Part shown: positions 1-9,822 of the stretch, piece after piece
Layout of the letters: each line of letters starts with the position of its first letter
Numbering within the stretch: position 1 is the stretch's first letter
The notes under the pieces: model-generated
Seen by the model: the letters and a program-made list of their open reading frames with translations, nothing else
What the model was told of the DNA's origin: nothing
Database searches by the model: none
Source: Vibrio quintilis
GTDB taxonomy: Bacteria > Pseudomonadota > Gammaproteobacteria > Enterobacterales > Vibrionaceae
Direction of reading: 5' to 3'
Assembly: GCF_024529975.1 (NCBI RefSeq)
Contig: NZ_AP024897.1
Span: 1,736,001-1,800,000, forward strand
Length of the DNA: 64,000 bases
Made by a program: the position numbers and the translations under genes

Positions 1-1502
<1,502 letters not shown>

Positions 1503-1568
1503 GGGCAGGCGTTTGTTTTGATTCTGACGTATGCTTTGAACTGCACCTTTCGGCTGCACGCTGAATCA

Positions 1569-1594
1569 TGCATCTTCAGGTTGCTTGGGTATAT
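1569..1594 (+). repeat. half copy of the dispersed TTGGGTATA palindrome
   Basis: The sequence from TGCATCTTCAGG to TTGCTTGGGTATAT is the right arm of the palindromic repeat found whole at 16781, 22863 and 41932. The left side (about 1533-1568) keeps only the inner CTTTCGGCTGCACGCTGAATCA spacer in degraded form. It lies between convergent genes. Confidence 0.75.
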
Positions 1595-1619
1595 CAGGGA
1601 GCGGTTCACGCTCCCTGAT
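1593..1619 (+). terminator. hairpin terminator after the aminopeptidase
   Basis: A perfect 11-bp stem (ATCAGGGAGCG / CGCTCCCTGAT) with a GTTCA loop is followed on the plus strand by a T-rich stretch (GATTTTCCTTTATTTTTT). It sits 90 bases after the aminopeptidase stop and just past the end of the convergent permease gene. Confidence 0.7.
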
Positions 1620-1642
1620 GATTTTCCTTTATTTTTTCGTGC

Positions 1643-3082
1643 TTACTTTTGTCTTGCCAGCTTCATTTCTGTTGTTTGCAGCCGCTCTGTATCCATCAGT
1701 AAACGGTAAACCAGTGCAGCGACGCCGCCACCGATGAATAACGCGTAGTTGGCCAGCTCACTGAAGACGAACGTGGCAAAGATCGCTGTCACGCCCGCGA
1801 CAACCAATGCATAGACACTCTTCATGTTGACGCCGTTTTCGTACCAGTAAAGCCCTTGTGGCGATTCGGTGTATAAAGATTCCACATCGATCTTCTGCTT
1901 TTTGATCAGAAAATAATCCACCAGAATGATGCCGTACAGCGGGCCGATCATTGCTGCCAGTACATCGACGGTATAGTGAATCACTTGTGGATTGTTGAAC
2001 AGATTCCACGGGGTCAGCAGGACTGAGCCGAACGCCGCAATAAATCCGCCGGTTTTAAAGTTGATTTTCTGCGGGGATACATTCGAGAAATCAAAAGCGG
2101 GTGCCACGAAGTTCGCCACGATATTAATCCCGACGGTTGCGAAGATAAAAGTCAGTGCTCCGAGCACAGTGATCAAACCTGAATCCAGCCGTTTCACAGT
2201 TTCTACCGGGTCGGTAATCATGGTGCCGAAGACCGGAACAGAAGCTGAAACAATGACGACACTGAACAGTGAGAACAGGACGAAGTTGAACGGCAGACCC
2301 AACAGATTGCCGAGTTTAAGCTTTTTGTAGCTGCCGCAATAGCGTGAGAAATCACTGAAGTTCAGTGTGGGTCCGGCAAAGTAACCGGCTACCAGGGCAA
2401 TGGCAATCAGCATCTGTGTGATGGCATCCCAGCCCGACAGGGTTTCAGAACTCAGACTGAAGCTGATGTTATCCCAGCCAGCCACATCGATCATATAAAT
2501 ACACAGTGCCAGCATGGCGATATAAATCGCCGGGCCTGACCAGTCAATCACCCGGCGAATCATGTCCATACCAAACATGAACACAATGCCTTGTATGACC
2601 CACATGGACCCGAACCCGATCCAGCCCAGTGCCGATAATCCGAGGAACGTCGGCTTTTCAAGGCCGGCCATCTGCGGGAAGAAATACAACAGCAGAATGA
2701 TAAACGAACTGGATGCCAGAAAGGTTTGAATCCCGTACCAGACAACCGCAATCAGCCCGCGGATCACGGCCGGGATGTTGGCACCAAAAACGCCGAACGA
2801 CATCCGGGCCACGACCGGGAAAGGAACCCCGGCTTTTTGTCCGGGCTGGCCCATCAGATTGGCAAAAATCATCACGATGGTAATGCCCGCTAATAAACTG
2901 ATAAAGACCTGAATACCGTTTAACCCCAGTGCGAACAGACTGGCTGCAAACACATAACCACCCACACTGTGTACATCCGACATCCAGAATGCAAAGATAC
3001 TGTACCAACCCCATTTCTGATCCTGATCGGGTTTCAGATCATCATTAGTCAGTTTTAAACTTTGAGGTAATCCCTTACTCAT
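1643..3082 (-). CDS. NCS1-family allantoin/hydantoin-type permease
   Basis: A 479-residue, very hydrophobic protein with about 12 membrane spans. The N-terminal motif WGWYSIFAFWMSDVHS (residues 24-39) is characteristic of NCS1 nucleobase-cation symporters, which carry allantoin, hydantoins, uracil or cytosine with a proton or sodium ion. It diverges from the GntR-racemase-allantoinase genes, which points to allantoin as substrate. A GGAG ribosome site lies just upstream of the ATG. The region between it and the GntR gene holds two copies of a TTGTATACAA dyad that probably control both directions. Substrate is inferred from context only. Confidence 0.85.
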   Translation of the reverse strand: MSKGLPQSLKLTNDDLKPDQDQKWGWYSIFAFWMSDVHSVGGYVFAASLFALGLNGIQVFISLLAGITIVMIFANLMGQPGQKAGVPFPVVARMSFGVFGANIPAVIRGLIAVVWYGIQTFLASSSFIILLLYFFPQMAGLEKPTFLGLSALGWIGFGSMWVIQGIVFMFGMDMIRRVIDWSGPAIYIAMLALCIYMIDVAGWDNISFSLSSETLSGWDAITQMLIAIALVAGYFAGPTLNFSDFSRYCGSYKKLKLGNLLGLPFNFVLFSLFSVVIVSASVPVFGTMITDPVETVKRLDSGLITVLGALTFIFATVGINIVANFVAPAFDFSNVSPQKINFKTGGFIAAFGSVLLTPWNLFNNPQVIHYTVDVLAAMIGPLYGIILVDYFLIKKQKIDVESLYTESPQGLYWYENGVNMKSVYALVVAGVTAIFATFVFSELANYALFIGGGVAALVYRLLMDTERLQTTEMKLARQK

Positions 3083-3102
3083 GGTGCTTCTCCGTTTTTC
3101 AC

Positions 3103-3296
3103 ATTGTATACAATCTCAAATACAATTTTTGTACCAGATTAAAAAATCACCGGTTTTACTCGTTTCATCATTGATATTGATGACTCAATCGCATTATATT
3201 TGCACCATAACAATGCATGAATCCCCAGATTGGCGCAAAATTGATCTGATTTTGTATACAATCTATGTGATAACTTGTGTTTTCATCAGGTATACA
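3103..3296. promoter_or_regulatory. repeated TTGTATACAA dyads, likely GntR operator sites
   Basis: A perfect 12-bp palindrome ATTGTATACAAT lies at 3103-3114 and a second TTGTATACAA at 3252-3261; both are followed by ATCT or TCT. A partial third copy, GTATACATCT, is at 3290-3299. The first is 21 bases from the permease start and the last is about 40 bases from the GntR start, so they bracket a divergent promoter region. Dyads with a central TATAC core are usual for FCD-type GntR regulators. The assignment to the adjacent regulator is inference. Confidence 0.65.
3201..3217. promoter_or_regulatory. possible NtrC-like site
   Basis: TGCACCATAACAATGCA matches 13 of 17 positions of the NtrC consensus TGCACCAAAATGGTGCA. 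It lies midway in the divergent permease/GntR spacer. No convincing sigma-54 promoter accompanies it here, so its role is uncertain. Confidence 0.3.
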
Positions 3297-3335
3297 TCTT
3301 GCTATCATTGAACCAGATAGCGAAAAGGAGAACTC

Positions 3336-4010
3336 ATGTCCAACGATAAAGATATCTATCCCAGGATATTGAAAGCGATTGTCGAACATCAGCTGCCACC
3401 GGGCGCACGCTTACCCGAGGACAAATTATCAGAAGCATTCGGCGTCAGCCGGACCGGCATCCGTAAAGTCCTGCAACGTCTGGCGATTGAACGGTTTGTC
3501 ACCATAGAAAAGAATAAAGGGGCGCATGTGAGCCGCCCGACACCTCAGGAAGCGCAAGAGGTGCTTGATAGCCGTATTCTGCTTGAACCGCAGCTGATAC
3601 CACAGATTTTACAGCACTGGGATCTGCGTCAGTCAGAACGTTTCCGTAATATGGTTGATGAAGAGAATCAGGCGATTGCCCAAAACCGGCTGGCTGATTC
3701 AATCCAGCTGACAGCCCGCTTCCACTATGCGCTGGCAGGATTATCCGGCAACGCCGTGCTGGCTGAATTTGTTGAACAATTGTGTTACCGCTCTTCTCTG
3801 GTGATCGCGGCGTATGGTTCAAAAAGCAGTGTCAGTTGCGATTGTGGTGATCACAGTACATTGATCGATATTTTCGACAGCGGCGATACGGTCAAAGCCC
3901 AGAACTGGATGCGGCACCATCTGGTGCATATCCGCGAGTCGCTGACTTTAGATGATGAGCAGAGTCAGTCGATTAACTTTGTCGAGCTCTTTGCCGGGAA
4001 GCAAAACTGA
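3336..4010 (+). CDS. GntR-family (FCD) regulator of allantoin genes, HpxS-like
   Basis: A 224-residue regulator: winged helix-turn-helix at about residues 1-70 (LSEAFGVSRTGIRKVLQRLA is the recognition region) and an all-helical FCD ligand domain at about 75-210. A good ribosome site (AAGGAG) precedes the ATG. It is the first gene of a tight unit with a racemase (overlap of one base, TGATG) and a PuuE-type allantoinase. That order is the same as hpxS-hpxA-hpxB of Klebsiella as I recall it, where the GntR protein controls allantoin use. The ligand is probably allantoin or a product of it (inference). Confidence 0.85.
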   Translation: MSNDKDIYPRILKAIVEHQLPPGARLPEDKLSEAFGVSRTGIRKVLQRLAIERFVTIEKNKGAHVSRPTPQEAQEVLDSRILLEPQLIPQILQHWDLRQSERFRNMVDEENQAIAQNRLADSIQLTARFHYALAGLSGNAVLAEFVEQLCYRSSLVIAAYGSKSSVSCDCGDHSTLIDIFDSGDTVKAQNWMRHHLVHIRESLTLDDEQSQSINFVELFAGKQN

Positions 4011-4741
4011 TGATGATTCAGATAATTAACCCGAATACCAGTACGGAGATGACCCGGCATATCGGCGACAGTGCCAGACAGGTTGCTGCTGCCGGAACAG
4101 AGATCCGCGCAGTCTGCCCGCAGCACGGGCCGAAAAGTATTGAATGCGCGTTTGATGAGACGATTGCCGGGGCCGCGCTGCTGGATGTGATCCGGCAGGG
4201 AGAAGCAGACCGGGTTGATGCACATATTATCGCCTGTTTTGGCGATCCGGCGCTGGCGGCGGCCCGTGAGCTGGCGGATGCGCCGGTGATTGGCATTGCT
4301 GAAGCGGCTTTTCATATGGCGACGCTGATCTCGGCCCGGTTTGGCATTGTCACCACATTATCGCGCACCTTACCGGCCAGTGAACATCTGTTGCATCAGT
4401 ATGGTTGCGCCCATGTGTGTGCCGGTATCCGGGCGACCGATATTCCGGTGCTGGATTTAGAGCAGATTGACAGCGAAAGCTATCAGCGTTTGTACCGGGA
4501 ATGTCAGTTGTCGGTGGAAGAAGACGGGGCCGGAGCGATTGTACTCGGATGCGCCGGCATGTCGAATCTGGTCGCTCAGTTATCTGCGGCGCTGCCGGTG
4601 CCGGTGATTGATGGCGTGGCGGCGGCCGTCAAGCTGGCGGAATCGCTGAATCAGCTGGGGCTGAAAACCGCCAAAACCGGCCAGTACGGTCAGCCGCTCA
4701 GTAAACCATTTACCGGCCGTTATCAGCACTGGAGCCGGTAA
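4010..4741 (+). CDS. hpxA: Asp/Glu/hydantoin racemase family, likely allantoin racemase
   Basis: A 243-residue protein of the Asp/Glu/hydantoin racemase superfamily. The two catalytic cysteines are visible in ACFGDPAL (about residue 73) and VLGCAGM (about residue 183), and the N-terminus IQIINPNTS is the family signature. Allantoin racemase interconverts R- and S-allantoin so that both isomers can feed a stereospecific allantoinase. Its ATG overlaps the regulator's stop by one base, and a second in-frame ATG follows at 4013. The allantoinase lies 93 bases downstream. A general hydantoin racemase is the alternative. Confidence 0.82.
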   Translation: MMIQIINPNTSTEMTRHIGDSARQVAAAGTEIRAVCPQHGPKSIECAFDETIAGAALLDVIRQGEADRVDAHIIACFGDPALAAARELADAPVIGIAEAAFHMATLISARFGIVTTLSRTLPASEHLLHQYGCAHVCAGIRATDIPVLDLEQIDSESYQRLYRECQLSVEEDGAGAIVLGCAGMSNLVAQLSAALPVPVIDGVAAAVKLAESLNQLGLKTAKTGQYGQPLSKPFTGRYQHWSR

Positions 4742-4834
4742 ATCACCGGCTCTTTGAAGTCCATGAAAGATATCAGCGCATGAAACACGCGATACTGACA
4801 CAGGCTTCAGCGCTTAAAAGAGATAAGGATATCT

Positions 4835-5818
4835 ATGCAACATTATCTGCAACGCAATTATGTCGGCTACGGCAGACAACAACCCCGTATCTGCTGGCCG
4901 GGGCAGGCCAGAGTCGCCGTTCAGTTTGTTTTAAATTATGAAGAAGGCGGCGAGCACTGCATTACTCACGGTGATGACCATTCGGAGACATTTCTGTCTG
5001 AGATGTACGGCGCAGAAGCTTACGCCGATCGCCACATGAGTATGGAATCGTTATATGAATACGGTTCCCGGGCGGGCGTATGGCGTATTCTGAATGAATT
5101 TGAACGGCGTGGATTACCACTGACCGTTTTTGCCATCGCGAGCGCATTACAGCGAAATCCGGAAGTCACACAGGCGATTCTCCGCGCCGGTCATGACATT
5201 GTCTGCCACGGTCTGAAGTGGATTCATTATCAGTCTGTGCCGGTCGAAGAGGAGCGCCGGCAAATGCACGAGGCGCTGAGAATCATCCATGAACTGACCG
5301 GCACTCTGCCTTCCGGCTGGTATACCGGACGTGATTCACCCAATACCCGGCAACTGGTCGCGGAGCAGGAATGCCTGTTGTATGACTCGGACTATTACGG
5401 GGATGATTTACCGTTCTGGACCGGAGTGAACAAGCTGCATCAGCCGGAGGCAGTTCAGCCGCATCTGGTGATTCCTTACTCGCTGGATACCAATGACATG
5501 CGGTTTGCTTCGCCTTACGGATTCAGCCACGGTGATGAGTTTTTTCATTACCTGAAGGATTATTTTGACTGTTTGTATGCCGAAGGGGAAGAAACACCGA
5601 AAATGATGTCGGTGGGCATGCACTGCCGGATTATCGGCAAGCCCGGCCGTTTTACGGCCCTGAAAAAATTCCTCGATTATGTGCAGTCTCATGACCGGGT
5701 GTGGGTTTGTCAGCGGGAAGCCATTGCCCGTCACTGGATGGCGCATCATCCGTATCAGGAAAGTCCCTGTCAGGAAAACTCGTGTCAGGAAAGTGAATCT
5801 GCACAACAGAACATGTGA
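4835..5818 (+). CDS. puuE: PuuE-type allantoinase (polysaccharide deacetylase fold)
   Basis: A 327-residue NodB-fold hydrolase. The N-terminus (NYVGYGR, VQFVLNYEEGGEH), the AEAYADRHMSMESLYEYGSR region and DIVCHGLKWIHYQ are typical of PuuE, the metal-independent allantoinase that opens the hydantoin ring of allantoin to give allantoate. It is not related to the amidohydrolase-type AllB. The family is usually a little over 300 residues; here the extra length is a low-complexity tail (CQESP-CQENS-CQESE) coded by a 15-bp tandem repeat. A ribosome site AAGGAT precedes the start. It is the third gene after the GntR regulator and racemase. Confidence 0.9.
   Translation: MQHYLQRNYVGYGRQQPRICWPGQARVAVQFVLNYEEGGEHCITHGDDHSETFLSEMYGAEAYADRHMSMESLYEYGSRAGVWRILNEFERRGLPLTVFAIASALQRNPEVTQAILRAGHDIVCHGLKWIHYQSVPVEEERRQMHEALRIIHELTGTLPSGWYTGRDSPNTRQLVAEQECLLYDSDYYGDDLPFWTGVNKLHQPEAVQPHLVIPYSLDTNDMRFASPYGFSHGDEFFHYLKDYFDCLYAEGEETPKMMSVGMHCRIIGKPGRFTALKKFLDYVQSHDRVWVCQREAIARHWMAHHPYQESPCQENSCQESESAQQNM
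5755..5799 (+). repeat. three 15-bp tandem units in the 3' end of puuE
   Basis: Units at 5755-5769, 5770-5784 and 5785-5799 all begin TCAGGAAA and add five residues each (QESPC, QENSC, QESES) to the protein end. The period is a multiple of three, so copy changes keep the frame. Confidence 0.8.
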
Positions 5819-5853
5819 TCAGGAATGGCACATGAAGACGGGTAAGAAACGAT

Positions 5854-5881
5854 TGCACCACGATGATCGTTTTGTGCACCA
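5854..5881. promoter_or_regulatory. paired NtrC-like half-sites upstream of the sigma-54 promoter
   Basis: TGCACCA occurs at 5854-5860 and again at 5875-5881 (continuing TGCACCAAAA), exactly 21 bases or two helical turns apart. TGCACC is the half-site of the NtrC consensus. They lie about 95-135 bases upstream of the sigma-54 core promoter, the usual distance for an enhancer. The second half of each dyad is weak. Confidence 0.5.
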
Positions 5882-5928
5882 AAAGTTTCAGGTTTAGGGC
5901 TGTTTTCTGAACAAACGATATCAGATTG

Positions 5929-5942
5929 AATGATGAATCATT
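5929..5942. promoter_or_regulatory. AATGAT-N2-ATCATT inverted repeat
   Basis: Arms AATGAT and ATCATT separated by GA lie 33 bases upstream of the sigma-54 promoter. A second perfect palindrome, GATAAATTTATC, covers 5992-6003 at the expected transcription start. Either could bind the RpiR-type regulator coded in the same operon. No direct support. Confidence 0.3.
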
Positions 5943-5974
5943 GTTATTTCAATGAGTTATTCTTTCGATTTTGG

Positions 5975-5991
5975 CTGGCACATTCGTTGCA
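5975..5991 (+). promoter_or_regulatory. sigma-54 (RpoN) promoter of the ABC-transporter/allantoate operon
   Basis: CTGGCACATTCGTTGCA contains TGGCAC, five bases, then TTGCA, an exact fit to the -24/-12 consensus of RpoN promoters. The start of transcription would be near 6003, about 48 bases before the binding-protein gene. With the NtrC-like half-sites upstream it indicates nitrogen-limitation control of the whole 10-gene run to 16216. Confidence 0.85.
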
Positions 5992-6050
5992 GATAAATTT
6001 ATCAGTGTTTCATGCGTTTCATATTTCATGACTGATAAAAGGAGCTACAA

Positions 6051-6842
6051 ATGAAATTATTGACTGCAATCTCAGGGATGCTGATGTCTGTCAGTCTGCT
6101 GACGGGTATTTCTGCTGCGCAGGCCGATCAACTGGCGTCGGTACAGAAAAGCGGGATGCTGAAAGTGGCGGTTCCGCAGGACTTTCCGCCATTCGGATCG
6201 GTGGGTACGGATCTGAAACCTCACGGCTATGACATTGATATGGCAGCCTATCTGGCGAAAAAATTGAAGGTTGATCTGAAGCTGGTGCCGGTGACCAGTG
6301 CCAACCGGATTCCGTATTTGCAAACCGGCAAGGTTGATTTGGTGATCTCCAGTATGGGAAAAAACCCTGAACGGGAAAAAGTGGTCGACTTTACCCAGGC
6401 GTATGCACCTTTCTATTTAGGTGTGTTTGGTACTGCCGGAGAAAATGTGGCCAAACCAGCGGATCTGAGCGGTAAAACCATTGGTGTCACCCGCGGTTCG
6501 GTGGAAGATCTGGAGCTGAGTAAAATTGCACCGTCTGATACCACAATTAAACGTTTTGAAGATAACAATGCCACCTTGTCATCTTTCCTCTCTGGTCAGG
6601 TCAGCCTGATTGCGACCGGAAATCTGGTGGTAACAGAAATTGCGACCCGCTATCCGGACAAAGCCCCGCAAACCAAGTTTATGCTGAAAAATTCACCGTG
6701 CTATGTCGGGGTGATGAAAGGTGAAACGGCGCTGCTTGAAAAAGTGAACGGCCTGATCACGGAAGCGAAAAAACAGGGCGTACTGGAAGGCTTTTCGCAA
6801 AAATGGCTGAAAGCACCTTTCCCGGCTGATTTAGGTGTATAA
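6051..6842 (+). CDS. periplasmic solute-binding protein, family 3 (polar amino acid type)
   Basis: A 263-residue SBP_bac_3 protein with a signal peptide cut after A-Q-A (residue 25). The mature start DQLASVQKSGMLKVAVPQDFPPFG and the segment GYDIDMAAYLAKKL are typical of glutamine/polar amino-acid binding proteins; PEREKVVDFT is the standard hinge-side motif. It delivers ligand to the two permeases and ATPase that follow. Its place inside an allantoin catabolic operon suggests a ureide, such as allantoate or oxalurate, rather than an ordinary amino acid, but nothing in the sequence proves that. A ribosome site AAAAGGAG precedes the ATG. Confidence 0.9.
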   Translation: MKLLTAISGMLMSVSLLTGISAAQADQLASVQKSGMLKVAVPQDFPPFGSVGTDLKPHGYDIDMAAYLAKKLKVDLKLVPVTSANRIPYLQTGKVDLVISSMGKNPEREKVVDFTQAYAPFYLGVFGTAGENVAKPADLSGKTIGVTRGSVEDLELSKIAPSDTTIKRFEDNNATLSSFLSGQVSLIATGNLVVTEIATRYPDKAPQTKFMLKNSPCYVGVMKGETALLEKVNGLITEAKKQGVLEGFSQKWLKAPFPADLGV

Positions 6843-6857
6843 GCAGAAGGATGGACG

Positions 6858-7526
6858 ATGAGTTATCAGCTCGACTTTAGCGGCCTGATGCCATACCTGC
6901 CACAGTTTGTGGCGGGGCTGGAAACCACGATCGGACTGACGGCTATCTCGACGGTCAGCGGTTTGCTGCTCGGCACCTTGTGTGCCGGTGCTAAAACCAG
7001 CCGCGTTCCATGGCTCCGGCTGCTCTGCACCTGCTACATTGAAGTGATCCGCAATACGCCTTTTATTGTGCAGCTGTTTTTTATCTTTTTCGGGCTGCCG
7101 GCCATTGGTGTCAAATTGTCAGCCTGGCAGGCCGGACTACTGGCGATGGTGATCAATCTCGGGGCGTACTCCGCTGAGATTATCCGGGCCGGGATTGATG
7201 CCACCCCCAAAGGGCAGTGGGAAGCCGGAAGAACGCTGGGCCTGACCCGGTTGCAGATCTTTACCCGGATTGTCCTGCCACCTGCTTACCAGCGGGTTTA
7301 CCCGGCCATTGTCAGCCAGTGCATCATTGTGATGCTGGGTTCAGCGGTTGTCTCACAGATTTCTGTGGAAGACCTGACTTTTGCTGCCAACTTTGTTCAG
7401 TCAAGAAGCTTTCTGAGCTTTGAATCTTACATGCTGACAGCAGTGATTTACCTGCTGCTGGCGATTGGAATGCGTCAGGTATTTGCCGCTGTCAAACGCG
7501 TGATGTTTAAAAATCCCCCGCTTTAG
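6858..7526 (+). CDS. amino-acid type ABC transporter permease 1
   Basis: A 222-residue inner-membrane permease of the HisM/GlnP type with about five spans. The ATPase-docking EAA loop is visible as GQWEAGRTLGLTRLQIFTRIVLP (about residues 119-141). It begins 15 bases after the binding-protein stop and pairs with the next gene to form the channel. Confidence 0.9.
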   Translation: MSYQLDFSGLMPYLPQFVAGLETTIGLTAISTVSGLLLGTLCAGAKTSRVPWLRLLCTCYIEVIRNTPFIVQLFFIFFGLPAIGVKLSAWQAGLLAMVINLGAYSAEIIRAGIDATPKGQWEAGRTLGLTRLQIFTRIVLPPAYQRVYPAIVSQCIIVMLGSAVVSQISVEDLTFAANFVQSRSFLSFESYMLTAVIYLLLAIGMRQVFAAVKRVMFKNPPL

Positions 7527-7538
7527 GAGACCAGGACG

Positions 7539-8189
7539 ATGATGCAATTTACCGACTGGGATATATTCACCAGTTTACTGATGGCAGCCCGCTGGACACT
7601 GGCGCTGTCACTGATCGCATTTGTTGGTGGTGGTTTGCTGGGGCTGATGTTCACCCTGCTGCGCAGTACCCGCAATCCGGTATTCACCTTTTTTATTCAG
7701 CTCTATGTGGAGGTGTTTCAGGGCACGCCATTACTGATGCAACTGTTTCTGGCCTTTTTTGGTTTGTCGCTGGCCGGGATTGAAGTCAGCGCCTGGACGG
7801 CGGCCGGTTTATCGCTGACTCTATTCAGCAGTGCTTTCTTCCATGATATCTGGCGCGGTTGTATTGAGTCTCTGCCGAAAGGGCAATGGGAAGCCTGCCG
7901 GACACTGGGGCTGACCTATCTGCAAACCATGCGTTATGTGATTGCGCCTCAGGCAGCGAAAACAGCGATTGCCCCGACCGTCGGGTTTTCGGTTCAGATC
8001 GTCAAGGGCACGGCATTAGCCTCAATCATTGGTTTTGTGGAGTTAACCAAAGCCGGCACCATGCTCAATAACGCCACGTTTCAGCCGTTCAAAGTGTTTG
8101 CACTTGTGGCGGTGATTTATTTTGCTATCTGTTTTCCGCTTTCTGCATTAGCCCGTCATCTGGAGGCCCGGAATCATGTCAGTCGTTAG
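7539..8189 (+). CDS. amino-acid type ABC transporter permease 2
   Basis: A 216-residue permease similar to the one before it, with EAA loop GQWEACRTLGLTYLQTMRYVIAP and about five spans. The two permeases would form a heterodimer, as in the polar amino-acid uptake family. Its end overlaps the ATPase start by 14 bases. Confidence 0.9.
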   Translation: MMQFTDWDIFTSLLMAARWTLALSLIAFVGGGLLGLMFTLLRSTRNPVFTFFIQLYVEVFQGTPLLMQLFLAFFGLSLAGIEVSAWTAAGLSLTLFSSAFFHDIWRGCIESLPKGQWEACRTLGLTYLQTMRYVIAPQAAKTAIAPTVGFSVQIVKGTALASIIGFVELTKAGTMLNNATFQPFKVFALVAVIYFAICFPLSALARHLEARNHVSR

Positions 8190-8904
8190 TGTTGAACAAG
8201 TCCATAAGTTTTATGGCGAGAATCATGTCTTAAAAGGGATTGATCTGAAAATCAGTCAGGGAGAAGTCATCTCTGTTATTGGCCGCAGCGGGTCAGGAAA
8301 AAGTACCCTGCTGCGTTGTATGAACGGGCTGGAAGATTATCAGGATGGCGTGATTATTGTCGATAATCAGGCCGTTGAAAATGATGATTATAAGCTGCGC
8401 CTGCTCAGCCGCAGTGTGGGGATGGTGTTTCAGAGTTTCAATTTATTTCCTCACATGACCGTTGGTGAAAATATCATGCTGGCACCGGAACTGGTGCTGA
8501 AACAGAGCCGCGAAGCCTGTGAAACCCAGGCAAAAGCATTACTTGAAAAAGTCGGCCTGGGTGATAAGTTTGATGCGTATCCGGCCAACCTGTCCGGCGG
8601 CCAGCAACAACGGGTGGCGATTGCCCGCTCGCTGGCAATGAATCCGAAAGTGTTGTTGTGTGATGAAATCACCTCGGCACTGGATCCGGAACTGGTCGGG
8701 GAAGTCTTAAAGGTGCTGGAGCAACTGAAAGCGGAAGGGATGACATTGATTCTGGTGACCCATGAAATGAATTTTGCCCGTGATGTCGGTGACCGTGTGG
8801 TGTTTATGAATCAGGGTAAAGTCTGGGAAACCGGGGACAGTGAAGCGGTGTTTGCCGCGCCGCAAACCCCGGAACTGCAAAGTTTTCTTTCTGCTGTACG
8901 TTAA
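8176..8904 (+). CDS. amino-acid type ABC transporter ATPase (GlnQ-like)
   Basis: A 242-residue ATPase with Walker A GRSGSGKST (about 36-44), signature LSGGQQQRVAIARSLA (about 137), Walker B VLLCDEITSALD (about 158) and the switch histidine in VTHEM. It powers the importer coded by the three genes before it. The start overlaps the upstream permease, which favours translational coupling. Confidence 0.93.
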   Translation: MSVVSVEQVHKFYGENHVLKGIDLKISQGEVISVIGRSGSGKSTLLRCMNGLEDYQDGVIIVDNQAVENDDYKLRLLSRSVGMVFQSFNLFPHMTVGENIMLAPELVLKQSREACETQAKALLEKVGLGDKFDAYPANLSGGQQQRVAIARSLAMNPKVLLCDEITSALDPELVGEVLKVLEQLKAEGMTLILVTHEMNFARDVGDRVVFMNQGKVWETGDSEAVFAAPQTPELQSFLSAVR

Positions 8905-8956
8905 TTTGGTTTTCGAACGATTCAGGCGATGTGCCGATCGCTGTAACGGAGTTCTG

Positions 8957-9775
8957 ATGACGAATCATCATTCATTAAGTGAACGAATCACACAACATTA
9001 TCCGCGGCTGACGGAGAGCAGCCGCCGGGTGGCTGATTTTTTGCAGTTTCATCCGGAAAAAATACTGATGCTGTCCACCGCAGAAATCGCTGAAGCCTGT
9101 TCGGTTTCAAAGACCAGCGTCAGCCGTTTTATCCGGCAAATGGGCTATGATGATCATCCCGCCCTGCGCCGCGAACTGATGCAGGAAAGAGAGCAGGGTG
9201 TGCCGGTCCTGACGTCCGGGGTGGATGACCCGGGTATCCAGCATGAGATACAGGCGCTGGAACAGCTGTCCGCCCAACTGGCTGCCATGGATGTGGCGGC
9301 GCTGGTGGCGCAGATCGTCCGGGCCCGGCGGGTCAAAGTGATTGGTTACCGTAACAGCTATCCGCTGGCAATGCATTTTCGTCAGCAACTGATGCAGTGC
9401 CGGACGGATGTCGACTTGCTGCCTCTGCCGGGACAGACACTCGGAGAAGATTTGGTTTCAGTCACGGAAGATGATTTCGTGGTGTTGTTTGGTATCCGCC
9501 GCCGGATCAGTCAGTTTGAACGGCTGATTGCGCAGCTGAAAGGCAAGCCGTGTTTATTGATCACCGATCAGTCCGGCCAAAAATATGCCGGGCAGGTCGC
9601 GCATGTTATTTTCTGTCATTTCAATAATCAGGCACCACTTGACAGTTATGCGGTGCCAATGAGTTTAATCTCTTATCTGGTCAATCAGGTTTACCGTTAC
9701 GCGGGGCAGGATGCGGCGAAACTGAGCCGGAGTATTGCCCGGAGTTACTCTGAACTGGACGAACTGGAATCATAA
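8957..9775 (+). CDS. RpiR-family regulator (HTH + SIS), HpxU-like
   Basis: A longer frame opens at 8840, but the ATG at 8957, preceded by CGGAG with proper spacing, gives the natural N-terminus MTNHHSLSERITQHYPRLTESSRRVADF. The 272-residue product has an RpiR helix-turn-helix (STAEIAEACSVSKTSVSRFIRQMGY, about 40-65) and a SIS domain (about 115-250). In Klebsiella an RpiR-type repressor, HpxU, controls allantoate genes, so a ureide effector is plausible. The gene lies 52 bases after the ATPase and 47 before the BASS transporter, apparently in one transcript. Confidence 0.88.
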   Translation: MTNHHSLSERITQHYPRLTESSRRVADFLQFHPEKILMLSTAEIAEACSVSKTSVSRFIRQMGYDDHPALRRELMQEREQGVPVLTSGVDDPGIQHEIQALEQLSAQLAAMDVAALVAQIVRARRVKVIGYRNSYPLAMHFRQQLMQCRTDVDLLPLPGQTLGEDLVSVTEDDFVVLFGIRRRISQFERLIAQLKGKPCLLITDQSGQKYAGQVAHVIFCHFNNQAPLDSYAVPMSLISYLVNQVYRYAGQDAAKLSRSIARSYSELDELES

Positions 9776-9822
9776 TTTATCCCCCGAAGCAGGGTGTATC
9801 ACAGCAGGAAACGAATCATAAA

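Noticed and set aside
3230..3246. TTGGCGCAAAATTGATC as a second sigma-54 promoter before the GntR gene
   Set aside because: The -12 GC is missing at the required ten-base distance from the GG.
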